A DNA stretch of 27,194 nt from Perkinsus olseni (taxonomy: Eukaryota; Perkinsozoa; Perkinsida), in assembly GCA_013115125.1 (NCBI GenBank), contig JABANN010000470.1, positions 1 to 27,194 of the forward strand. The letters run 5' to 3'. Below the pieces are notes generated by a model. It saw only the letters and a program-made list of their open reading frames with translations. It had not been told where the DNA came from and made no database searches. How positions within the stretch are numbered: position 1 is the stretch's first letter; every line of letters starts with the position of its first letter. Positions 10,360 to 19,070 of this stretch are shown piece by piece. Position numbers and translations under genes: made by a program.

Positions 10360-10634
10360 ATGTCCTACAATGACGCCGTTTCAACTAATATCAACCCAGC
10401 AGCCGACATGTGCTCTAATTTCTGCAACCTCGTAGGCTCCAGCACCTCGACGAGCTCACGACTGCCTTTACACAGGTAGTTACCATAGCCCGCCAGTGCC
10501 TGCTCGCTGCTACCAATCGGGGAGGGCGGGATATGGACGAGTATGCTTACACTGGTCGGAAGGCAATGCCGGTCACCGAGCTGTGTCAGCTACTAGACCC
10601 TCGAGAACTAGCGCACTTCCTGCATAGACTGTAG
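10360..10634 (+). CDS. Small helical protein with one 26-nt intron
   Basis: This is a short, unrecognised gene. An ATG at 10360 opens a frame (MSYNDAVSTNINPAAD) that stops unless a GT-AG segment at 10410-10435, only 26 nt long, is removed. Removing it gives a continuous protein of about 82 residues. Its second part (LQHLDELTTAFTQVVTIAR, then MPVTELCQLLDPRELAHFL) reads as two or more amphipathic helices, ending at a stop at 10632-10634. The exon from 10436 is clearly protein-like; the start and the very short intron are less sure. It lies between two other plus-strand genes of unknown function. Confidence 0.5.
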
Positions 10635-10810
10635 TACCACCCCGTGGTCGTAGTTGTGTGAGAAAATGTTGGTTTTAGGCTAGAGGTGTTCCTTACTCTT
10701 ATTATACGATACGATAGGCTAGTTGAATGGCATGAAAGATTTGATGTAGGGAAGACCGCCGCCGATGCTGGCTCCTCCTGTAAAGCGTTGTACGTTAGGG
10801 ATGTGATGGT

Positions 10811-13276
10811 ATGGAGGATTCACAGCTAATCGAGTTCGTCAACAATCTATCTGCCGAACTCACTGCCCGTCGAGAGTTGATACTGGAGCGAGTCTACAAG
10901 CAGTTACAAGTGCTATTGGAGTCCCTCAACTGCCTCATCAGTAAGCCGCGCCTTCGACTTTGCTTTGCTTACTCCAGCCCGTAGTGACTAGTGCTCAGTG
11001 GCTAGCCGTGCGGTGTATCGCCTCCTAGCGGAGCCATCGCCATCATTACTGTGCCAGGTTGTCCTCTCCGTACAGTATCTGATATATGTGGTTTGATTAG
11101 AGTATTCAACCACGCGAGTATGGCTGTTGGCGACGTCTCAGGCCCCGCGGTTGAGGTAAGCTTCATACCACACCTTTCTTCACTCGGTAGTTCATTTAGA
11201 ACATTTCCATGTACATGGCCTTCCTCTGTTTCTACAGATACTGGATAGACTAGTGCGTAGTGTTGTCCGTGATGTGAGCTTGCGGATCTGGGACGGGGAT
11301 CTCTTGCCTCTAGCACAGAGGGAATCGTGGAGGCTACTGGAGTCTTCTGATGTAAGCAACAACAACAACAACAACTACTCAAAAGTGGGAACCATCTGCA
11401 CTGCCTCTCAGCCTTTGATACCGCTACCTAAAAGGGTCCGAGTGCTGCCAGTGGAAGCTGGAGACGCTAACGTCTTGTCAAAGCCGTCTATCGAAGCTGC
11501 TATCTATGACCTATCTGATCTTAGTGGGTACGTGCCTTCTATGATGATGCTTTCTAACTGGCAATCCTTAGAGTATCGTCTATGATATCACCAAGATGGC
11601 CGATGGTGACACAAGCCACAGCCAATCGCATTGGGGACCTGCTGCAGCTAGGAGTTGTTCATCCACCGGTGGGTAGTACTACCCACCCTGGGGGCTGTGA
11701 CTGGCACGAGTCAGGTCCAATTTGACATTATCATAGCGATAACTCAAGTTTTCGAGCTTTACCTCCACACCGTGAGTACCGCACTAGCCTTAGCACTACG
11801 ACTACAGTCCTGTCATCAGATCTTCGGTCTCTTCGTAGTGCGGCATCCCACTTTCGACGAGATCGTCAGTGGAGGCCACAACATCAGGGCCGACATCAAC
11901 GACAGGCATGCCATTTACGAGGACCACGACAAATTCATAGCCTACAGGCATTACAGTAATGATGAGTTGCTGCCGTCCATCTCCGGCGATTGCTCTTGAC
12001 AAGGTACACTGAGTCGGCAGTTTTTCAAGTTACGCCAGCTGGTGGCCGCCAGTGGCAGCAGATTCCACCAACTGCTCCTCGTGGACGTGCCGACCGTCCA
12101 GAAGTTGGGAATATCTTCTTCATCGTGAGTCCGCTGCTGTCCTCGATGAGCAGGCATGATGGCTAGGTTTGGACTGAAGGAGCGATGCTCGGCCCTACAG
12201 AGCTGCGAGGGCCTCCTCGTATCATTACGGTATCACTGGGACAATAGTGAGATAGTGGAAGAAATGCAAGAGAGGCAAGATCAGGGTAGCGTATCAGTAA
12301 CACTACCAGGAGTTTGGCTGGTGTTAGATACGTGTCAGAGTTTCTCTCGACATGCAGTACGATGGTATGTGAGTTGAGGTTGGTGGTCCTCGATAACTGT
12401 GCGGGTAGCATTGTGAACAAGCCCCTGGCCGCTTGGACGCAGCGGGCTTTACGTCGCTTCGCCGCTACTGGTATCGCTAGCAGTGGGCAGTCGTCACCTG
12501 ATGAGGAGCGGAAGGGCGTTCAAGACAATAACAGCAACGAGGCCGACACTCTGGTGTCATCGGTGAGTAGGGAAAGGTATGGTATGCGTTGCAAGCCCTT
12601 CCCTCAGTTGTACACCGTCTTGGCCGATGCTCGTGAAGGCGTTGATCCTTCCATGTTGCGTCTACTAGCGGCCTGCATGTACAAACGCGTCGCTCAGCAG
12701 GCAGGCGAGATCACTGGCTTGGTCCGCCCTGTGGACACTGTGATCTCAGAGGGCCTACAGGAGTACCACCTATACAGCAGCGTCACCTTGTCGTCACCTA
12801 CTGCTGCACAGATACTTGTCCAACATCTCTGCGTCATTAGTACTACCAGAGGGTGATGCTGATACATACTGGGAAGCTCGCTTGACTGGTGCCTGGAAGC
12901 CCGTTTTGGAGTACGCGAAGGCCTTCCGGCTTCGTGAAGGGCAAGAGGCATGAGGGGAGGTGATCAGCATGATGTTAATGAGTCCAAGTGCAGGTGCTTG
13001 ACTGGTGCAAGTCTCACTCTAAGGAGGTGTCACTGCGGTTACTAGCGGCCCTTATCACTTGCGTATGTCCTGATGATGCTGTTGAAGGAGGGCTCCTACT
13101 GCAGTTGGAGAGGTAAGGGTTATCAGATATGAATTGGGTAAATTATGGTATTAGGTATGTACTGCAGGAGACTATGGCCGGACGAGATACATGAGCGAAC
13201 AGTACTATCCCAAGTTTTATCAAGTCTAATTCCATGTTTCCGCAACCAATGTGTATCCGCGTTGGGCCATGTCTGA
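10811..13276 (+). CDS. Large unrecognised helical protein, many short introns
   Basis: I do not recognise this protein. Exon 1 starts MEDSQLIEFVNNLSAEL and is followed by a gtaagc donor. Later exons join cleanly. One ending ...SGPAVE joins across 11156-11236 to ILDRLVRSVVRDVSLRIWDG ending 11353. A 60-nt intron with a CAA repeat leads to PLIPLPKRVRVLPVEAGD. Then come exons reading MVTQATANRIGDLLQLGVV, VQFDIIIAITQVFELYLHT, and FGLKERCSALQSCEGLLVSL. After 12380 follow VLDNCAGSIVNKPLAAW, QLYTVLADAREGVDPSMLRL and VLDWCKSHSKEVSLRLLAAL. The last exon, starting near 13171, reads RLWPDEIHERTVLSQ and stops at 13276. The leucine-rich paired helices suggest an alpha-solenoid (HEAT-like) scaffold (inference). 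Junctions near 11030-11100 and 11860-12030 are unresolved, so the total length is only roughly 650-750 residues. Confidence 0.6.
11357..11374 (+). repeat. (CAA)6 microsatellite inside an intron
   Basis: Six CAA units lie just after the gtaagc donor at 11354, within the intron that ends before PLIPLPKRV. If read through, they would encode a run of asparagines. The clean donor and the in-frame join favour splicing. Confidence 0.7.
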
Positions 13277-13380
13277 GTCATCTTGCCAATCTTGTACCAT
13301 CTTACGGCTCTTCAACGCGCGGCAATTCGGGCAGGATGCGACCCTCGCGGCGCATCTCTCTTGGACCACAGGCCACGAAA

Positions 13381-13632
13381 CTAGCGAGGATTGAGCGTCA
13401 CACCATTCAGACGACCGCGGGTAAATATCTTCATGGTGCCGTTATAAGGGATCCCTTCATCATAACGGCAGCCCCGCGGGATTAGTAGTACCATCGACTG
13501 CCACCAGTATTTATCATCATCATTGACTATGCTACAGCCCACGTCGAGTAAGGCAGCAGGCCGTACTGCATCATCGTCGTCGTCAGCTGTTGATAAGCGG
13601 TAGACGGCAGTGAGCACAGCGGCATCCTCCAT
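13381..13632 (-). CDS. Small open frame, 83 aa, unknown
   Basis: An ATG at 13632 opens 83 codons to a stop at 13381-13383. The product starts MEDAAVLTAVYRLSTADDDDD. Its second half (YWWQSMVLLIPRGCRYDEGI, then MKIFTRGRLNG) looks like ordinary globular protein, with aromatic and glycine residues rather than frame-shadow composition. No plus-strand exon was found over most of it. It would be divergent to the next gene, with only 42 nt between the two start codons. The family is not recognised, and it could be a chance frame or part of a longer spliced gene. Confidence 0.4.
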   Translation of the reverse strand: MEDAAVLTAVYRLSTADDDDDAVRPAALLDVGCSIVNDDDKYWWQSMVLLIPRGCRYDEGIPYNGTMKIFTRGRLNGVTLNPR

Positions 13633-13674
13633 GTGCCCTGTAGGTACGGGTCTCCTGACCCAGGAGGTATACCT

Positions 13675-14898
13675 ATGCAGCCGATGAGGGGCCCACAGCA
13701 ACGAGTACGACCACAAGGCGACTTGCTGGACGTATCGACAGCACCAGCACCAGCAGAAGCGTCCCCTGCGTCGTCTTCCAGCAAGGAAAGGAGGGGCTCT
13801 AACGCCCTCATGGTGGATCTGGAGGACTCTGTTACAGGAGCATTGCGGAAAGGTCATGAAGCGGCAGTGACTCTCGATCCTATTAGAGTTATAGTATTCT
13901 TCATTGTAATAGTAGCCCTACTTTTCTTCGCTACTTTGGGTCCGACGATACCATCTCTTCCCCAACTCCCGAACAGAGACCTCGAAATGAACCCTGCTGC
14001 TGGGCGGGCGTCTGGTGAAGCACCAGCGGCTCGAGGGGTCTCTTCAGCGTTCCTTAACGCCTGTGCCTCGGCGGATAGACGGAGCTTCCAAGCGATACTG
14101 GAGCGCTATGGGAGAGTCCTCAATAGTGGCGATCAGCAGCTATGTATGCATTACGCCTTACAAGGTGGCGAAAAGGGTTACCTGGACATAGTGTCAAGCC
14201 TGCTGTCCATGGGGGTGGATCCTGTCGTAGAGGATCCTAGTGGAGTATCTTTGCTCGAGGTGGCCTGTGGGGAGGGTCGGGTCGAAGCTCTTGATACGAT
14301 GCTCCGGAGTGATACTAGCTTGTGTAGTGGTGATAGTCTCTACTACTTCGCAGGGAGAGCACCAACACAGGAGGCTACAAGGCAGCTCATCGAAGTTATT
14401 CGGAAACACTGTGAGAAGCACAAAGACGGCAAAGGCGACGTAGAGGTTGCTGGGGTTCGTGATGACGCACGGTTCGCCAAAGAAGAGGTTAGTACCGCGA
14501 AGGGCAGAAATTACGAATCGGAATGGTCGGACATGACCAATCGTGAGAAGTACTCGAAGGAGTTAGCCTCACTGCAGCTAGAAGTTGAGAAATGGCGGGA
14601 TAGAGCATTCGAGGCAGCACGTCAGAAGCAGAATCTACTGGGCCGAATAGCCCGACTGGAAGCACAACTGCAGCAGGCTAAGCAGAGGGCTGATGACCAG
14701 ATCACCACCACACGACCACCTGCTCCTGTCGAGCATGGTAAGAAGGATGCGGGGGCCGATGATGGATACGAGAGGCTATGGAAGGATGCACACTTTGGAG
14801 TTGTAGCCGACAAGCCTTTGACTGGCGCTCCTGCAGACGAGCTCACAAGTTCACCATTGGGGCCTCCACCGGAGGGACGTAATATGTTTCTAAGTTGA
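13675..14898 (+). CDS. Single-pass membrane protein with ankyrin-like region and coiled coil, 407 aa
   Basis: The first ATG of a long intron-free frame is at 13675 (MQPMRGPQQRV). The frame is open a little further upstream, but only with a GTG. Residues about 70-89 form one transmembrane helix (VIVFFIVIVALLFFATLG) after a proline-, alanine- and serine-rich N-terminal region. Residues about 125-220 hold helix pairs resembling degenerate ankyrin repeats (GGEKGYLDIVSSLLSMGVDP, then LLEVACGEGRVEALDTML). Residues about 290-335 form a charged coiled coil (KELASLQLEVEKWRDRAFEA, then IARLEAQLQQAKQRADD). The C-terminal tail is disordered. The layout suggests a membrane-anchored protein-interaction scaffold (inference). 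The ankyrin match is weak, so other alpha-repeats are possible. Confidence 0.75.
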   Translation: MQPMRGPQQRVRPQGDLLDVSTAPAPAEASPASSSSKERRGSNALMVDLEDSVTGALRKGHEAAVTLDPIRVIVFFIVIVALLFFATLGPTIPSLPQLPNRDLEMNPAAGRASGEAPAARGVSSAFLNACASADRRSFQAILERYGRVLNSGDQQLCMHYALQGGEKGYLDIVSSLLSMGVDPVVEDPSGVSLLEVACGEGRVEALDTMLRSDTSLCSGDSLYYFAGRAPTQEATRQLIEVIRKHCEKHKDGKGDVEVAGVRDDARFAKEEVSTAKGRNYESEWSDMTNREKYSKELASLQLEVEKWRDRAFEAARQKQNLLGRIARLEAQLQQAKQRADDQITTTRPPAPVEHGKKDAGADDGYERLWKDAHFGVVADKPLTGAPADELTSSPLGPPPEGRNMFLS

Positions 14899-15004
14899 CA
14901 AGTGCACTCTCTATGGTGATGAGGATGTTGGGCTTCGTCAATTCGTGGCGGGATTCTGGACTGTGGTGTGACACCCCGGATGTCAGTCATCCCCACTTTT
15001 CGTT

Positions 15005-15742
15005 ATGCAAGCCTCCATCAATGCTTTCAAAAGCTTAATCATCAGCCTGATGGAGTACATCGCCTCGGTAGTAATGATAACCGCTGTGAGGGAATTATTG
15101 CTTCTCGCAGATGTTCCGGGCCTTCTTCCGGCGGGCCAAGGACGTGGAAGCTGAGGCAGCGCCGACTCAGCAACAGGCGCCCCCTGTTGAGGAGACCGCT
15201 TCCATTCAGGAGAGCACTGTTTTTGAGGGCAGCTCACCCCAGCCTAGAGTCCGAAGAGAGCGATCCAAGAGATGCATCTATTGCGGTCATAGACTGAAGC
15301 GTGGTGATCACTCTAGATGCCGGCCCCTCACCCGGGAGGAGCGGTTGCAGATCGAGCCCAGGGTGGGACACTCGATTGGACTGTTCATAATGGGCGCTCA
15401 CCAAGTGAAATCTGATCCCGCTTTCAGGATAGCAGGTCGGTCGAACGTTCCAACGAGCTCAGGGCTCTCTTGAAGGACAAGATGCATGACGGTACTACCG
15501 TGAGTTCCTCACTGTGGTCACTCTTCGTGTATCAGTCCGTGACGTCCTTTCCATGCTGGAAGACTCTCTTGTGGTCGTTAGAACTGAGGTCGCCAGATTG
15601 CGGCATGTGAGGCAGGAAATGATTGATAATGATGACCTTATAAGTATGCTATACTGGCCATGCAAGAGTGACTCCCACTGCACTCTCCTCAGGTACCGTG
15701 GCTGATAGTGAGGATCTCGAGTTCCTTGCTTCCCTTCAATAA
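15005..15742 (+). CDS. Small CCHC zinc-binding-like and coiled-coil protein, 178 aa, five exons
   Basis: Exons are 15005-15067, 15111-15362, 15428-15491, 15536-15643 and 15693-15742, with four GT-AG introns of 43, 65, 44 and 49 nt. Coding length is 537 nt, divisible by three, with no internal stop. Exon 1 encodes a hydrophobic/amphipathic helix (SLIISLMEYIAS). Exon 2 continues MFRAFFRRAKD, then a proline/glutamine linker, then CIYCGHRLKRGDHSRC, a C-x2-C-x8-H-x2-C arrangement that could bind one zinc. Exons 3 and 4 form a coiled coil (ERSNELRALLKDKM, then LEDSLVVVRTEVARLRHVRQ). The end is acidic (DSEDLEFLASLQ). The ATG at 15111 in exon 2 could be a second start. I do not recognise the family. 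It is the first of three small genes in a row on this strand. Confidence 0.7.
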
Positions 15743-15931
15743 TGGCAACAACCATCATGACATTGTTGTGTTGCTTACCTGTTGTCTGAGTCACTCTTGA
15801 TGTTGCCTTGTTAATTCGAAGTCAGCTGTGCGATGCTACAGTACAAAAGGGTCGGGTAAACTAATGAATAGGAACATTACGGTTTCCGGGCACTTGAACT
15901 TGTGAGCTTGCAGCTGCGCGCCTGGTAAAGC

Positions 15932-16274
15932 ATGTCCGATATAGACGAGGAAGAGGATGCTCTCAGGAAGCAGCTCGAAAGTTTGCCCCCGTAGGTTATC
16001 AATTCTGCTGCCGCTGTGCGTTGAGGACGCTCTTGTCAGGATTCGGATTAAGCAATGTGACTTAGATGATGAACAGACAAACAAGATACGCCTGCGTAAG
16101 CGTGGGGCGTGGGGGGCCCTCCTCTCGAGTGTACTCTTAGTGGTGTCGGAGGCCCTAGGCAAACACGCGTTGTCTAAGGATGTTGCTGAGAACATCAAGA
16201 CGATAATGGATCAAGATCCAGAGTTCAACCGAATACCCGGCAAGGTCCGTGCCTCCGTGCTACTCCTAGAGTGA
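15932..16274 (+). CDS. Small protein of 97 aa, two exons, unknown
   Basis: Exon 1 (15932-15990) reads MSDIDEEEDALRKQLESLP. A 49-nt GT-AG intron (15991-16039) joins in frame to exon 2 (16040-16274), which begins IRIKQCDLDDEQTNKIRLRK and ends at a stop. The coding length, 294 nt, is divisible by three. The acidic N-terminus is followed by a basic patch and two helices (ALLSSVLLVVSEALGKHAL, then VAENIKTIMDQDPEF). No family is recognised. The next gene's ATG is only 19 nt after this stop, and an AG (GTCAGCAG) lies just before it. Confidence 0.65.
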
Positions 16275-16293
16275 GTGTGTGTCAGCAGGGACC

Positions 16294-16779
16294 ATGGCAT
16301 TGTGTAGTGGGCAAATCCTTCGGAGGTTCGATAGCACATGAGAGGAACCATGCAGTAAGGAATGACTGATGCGAACATCTCGACAGCTGTGGATCGACAC
16401 AGGTCCTTTTTGATGATATCAACTCCGGCAACACGATACTACTTTTCAAGTCGATGGGAGCTCAGCCGGCCCCTTCTGGTAAGCACGATGTTGAATCACA
16501 CCGTGCATGTCCCTCTCAGACGGACCACCTGTACCATCAGCTGCACATGGAGAAGCTACAGGCGGTGTAGGGTTCATCGTGGTCTTCAATCTATCGGAGT
16601 TCGAGTCTGACTGCTTCAGGAGGGCACCGCAGCCGAAGGAGGTTAACCACTCAGACGACGTTTGCTACTGGGCATGTCATTCGTGTGATTCCAATTGCAC
16701 GACGATCTTTGTTGCGTTGGCAGAGTCATTCCAAGGCCGGGCTGTGAGGTTGGGCTCTAACACCTTCGAGCCCTTCTGA
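16294..16779 (+). CDS. Small protein of 127 aa, three exons, unknown
   Basis: Exons 16294-16325, 16387-16478 and 16520-16779 are separated by 61-nt and 41-nt GT-AG introns. They sum to 384 nt, divisible by three, with no internal stop. The protein begins MALCSGQILRS and continues VLFDDINSGNTILLFKSMG. A proline/alanine linker leads to GGVGFIVVFNLSEFESDCF, then a cysteine-rich segment (CYWACHSCDSNC) and a short C-terminal part. The cysteines could form disulphides or bind metal. No signal peptide is obvious and the family is not recognised. It starts 19 nt after the previous stop, and its last 23 nt overlap the end of a minus-strand gene. Confidence 0.65.
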
Positions 16780-17379
16780 TGAGCGAGCCAACGCATCCAG
16801 AGAGCACTAGATGATTAGCCAGCTTTACTGTTTCGGGGTCTTCGCCCTCTCGGCCATCCATCAGCTCACGGGCGAGCGGCGCACAAACATGGGTGGCAAG
16901 AGCCCCGCACAAATTCTTTGTGCGGTCCAAAACCCGCAGCAAATTGAGATAGTGATTCGATATCCAGGATTGCTTCTTTCTCCTTTCTGTCCTGGGCTGT
17001 ACTACTGGTGAAACCGGCCTGCTGGGCCCCTGTTTGAGAACACCCTGCGAACACTTTGCGGTTTGGCGCCGTGTCTCGGACAGTCATCGGCGTCAGCCGG
17101 GCGCTTGGCTCAGTGAGCTTATCGCCCCTCTGGTAGTGGTGGCATTTGAACAGAATAGAGCCCCAATTTGATGAGCTGCGAGAGAAGGCTAAGTGGAAAC
17201 GTATCTGGTTCCGGTTCTGTTGGAGGCCTGACTGCCGCAGTAGCTGACCATAAGCCAACACTAGCCTCTAGATGAGGTGTGCGGAAGCCCTCGTCGGCAC
17301 GTGCGGCGGTAGACAACCCACAAAGAGCCATTTCTGTGCTGCCAAGTTCCCCAGTGAAGACGAGTATACCACCTGTCAA
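16757..17379 (-). CDS. Unrecognised protein with two likely exons, convergent with the preceding gene
   Basis: A minus-strand frame from about 17379 contains EPDTFPLSLLSQLIKLGLYS. An intron of roughly 75 nt (GT near 17140, AG near 17065) can join it in phase to a second exon. That exon reads SNHYLNLLRVLDRTKNLCGA, then LARELMDGREGEDPETVKLA, and ends RRARRC with a stop at 16757. The second exon is the better supported part. It is helical with a basic tail, and its codons differ from those of the plus-strand frames. The family is not recognised, and the first exon and start codon are tentative. Its 3' end overlaps the plus-strand gene by 23 nt, so the two transcripts must overlap. Confidence 0.5.
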
Positions 17380-17428
17380 GTGAACCGAGTGGTTGTAACG
17401 TATCAGTCATCCCTCTACCTTCTGCTCA

Positions 17429-18426
17429 ATGATCATTGTGCTTACCTGGATCATCCTGCTGTCTCGTGCGTCTTCAGGCGCGATTCGTGGTAAGGGGGAC
17501 GCCCTCCTCAATGAATGGCCGATGCTCATGTGAGGGAATGAGCCCGATTGGGGCCAGCATAAGTGATTCCAGGTCACACGACTCTGGAACTGGGTATATA
17601 TCGACTACTGATGCATTCTGGGAGATGACCAAATCACAAGAAGGCAATTTCACAGCACAACTGAATTGCGGTGTCAGAGCATTCGACCTTCGCCCCTTGT
17701 GCAACGCGAAGGGTTTGTATATGCATCATGGGATTATAAGTATCGACCACAGTCTTAAAGATGCACTTACGGAAGTCGTTACTTGGGCTAACTCACATCC
17801 GAGGGAGTTCATCTTGCTCGTTAATAGTCACTACTCTCCCAAAACCAATGACTGTAAGGGCAAAGTATGGCAGACTATGGCTACTTTAAATCTCATGCCA
17901 TCCATTGGATCGGATGGGTCATGTGATAGGCTGAAGGGCCTCACCATCAGTCAGGCTATGAAGATGTCTACACTAAAGGCAGGTAAAGAACCTCGCTCGA
18001 ATTACACCCTTCTTCTCTCATTTGTCAGGTGGACATGTCTTCGTCGTGGAGGGTGAGGGCGTCTGTCTCGATGCCAACTGGAACTCCTCCCTTACATGCT
18101 ACCGCGAGAATGGAGACTGTCGTGAGGGGTCACCAGGCAGTGGATACATCAACAAAGAGTTGTTCCTTTACATCAATGAAACTGCCTCCAGGAAACCCAA
18201 GACTAATCTGACTACGATCCAAGCGCATTGGCAATATGATTCGACGTCAGTAGAGAAGATGCTCAAGGCCGGGTCGAATATCCTGAATGATACGAAGCTC
18301 AGCGGCATCAACAAGAAGCTCATTGGTATCATTCCGCAGCTGGAATATATCAATCTCCTCGAAGTCGATAATGCCTGTCTTTATGGGGTTGAACTGGCAG
18401 AAGCTTTAAAAGCCCGCACGAAGTGA
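17429..18426 (+). CDS. Secreted PI-PLC X-domain (phosphatidylinositol-specific phospholipase C-like) protein, 307 aa
   Basis: Exons 17429-17529, 17558-17982 and 18029-18426 are joined by 28-nt and 46-nt GT-AG introns. Total coding length is 924 nt with no internal stop. Residues 1-17 form a signal peptide (MIIVLTWIILLSRASSG). The PI-PLC X core follows: SRSHDSGTG (first catalytic-type histidine, H41), FDLRP (76-80) and LYMHHG with H90/H91 as the second catalytic-type histidine. A helix/strand region (WANSHPREFILLVNSH) is typical of the fold. The C-terminal half keeps GGHVFVVEGEG and ends without an obvious GPI or membrane anchor. These enzymes cleave phosphatidylinositol or GPI anchors. Activity here is inferred from both histidines being present. 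The first intron is unusually short, but it is needed to join the signal peptide to the catalytic core in frame. Confidence 0.85.
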
Positions 18427-18893
18427 TCATCGGCACTAGTTGCCATAACAGAGCCCATACATCGATCTTCGCGGTGAAACTTCAACAGTGAAAATTCATT
18501 GCTGCGGCACAGTTTCACTTCAATTCTCTAGAGCGACTTAACGCATCTTTCATAGGCGCAAGTTTCAAATGATGGTTCACTTTTCCAATAAGGCTCCATT
18601 CCTGTTGTGTTGTCGATGTCCGGTCCGCTCCCCGTTTACTAAGAGAATGTGCGGCCATGCCTGGCCGAATGGTGAGCCGCTGAATCCAGTCTCGTGATGG
18701 TGAATTTCGCAAGCTCCTGGTGTATTCACCAGGTGAATGATCTCTCGAGCTCAGTGGCCCAGATAAAAAGGAACAACTGGTTCTTTGTCCTGAATCGAGT
18801 CAGCCTCGTCCGGGCAGATCCACACATCATCAGATCTAAGTCTGGATCCCAGATGGAACAACGTCGCGTGTTCTGTTCTGGATCAGTCGGTCT

Positions 18894-18960
18894 CTGTTAG
18901 AGACTCTCTAACAGCTCTGTACCCGGGGCGATTCGAATCTCCCAGGGGTCGTCATTGCAG
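18894..18960 (+). repeat. Perfect 9-bp hairpin followed by a B-box-like motif
   Basis: CTGTTAGAG (18894-18902) and CTCTAACAG (18906-18914) are perfect inverted repeats with a 3-nt loop. About 25 nt later GATTCGAATCTC resembles a tRNA B-box. The whole may be a decayed tRNA with altered arms or part of a short interspersed element. It is not a recognisable working tRNA. Confidence 0.45.
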
Positions 18961-18997
18961 AGGAGGTCACAAGTACGCCAGCACGCGGTGAAAGCAT

Positions 18998-19070
18998 AAC
19001 CGATGCAGAGTTCGAACTTACGATCATCTAATCCGTAGGTAGACGTTCTATCCAGCTGAACTAATCGGGC
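18998..19070 (-). pseudogene. tRNA-Arg(ACG)-like pseudogene
   Basis: On the minus strand, 73 nt fold as a tRNA. The D-arm is good (GTTC with GAAC). The anticodon loop CTACGGA is that of tRNA-Arg(ACG). The variable loop, T-loop (TTCGAAC) and acceptor stem are in the right places. However, the acceptor stem has a mismatch and a wobble at its tip, the anticodon stem has one mismatch, and the T-stem has one mismatch plus two wobbles. That many defects suggest decay. No intron is present. Confidence 0.5.

Noticed and set aside
16362-16610. Plus-strand frame starting MTDANISTAV
   Set aside because: It ends in an intron of the 127-aa gene and does not continue in phase. The alternative frame joins three exons without a stop.
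18998-19070. Working tRNA-Arg(ACG) gene
   Set aside because: The acceptor, anticodon and T stems each contain mismatches, so it is listed as a decayed copy.
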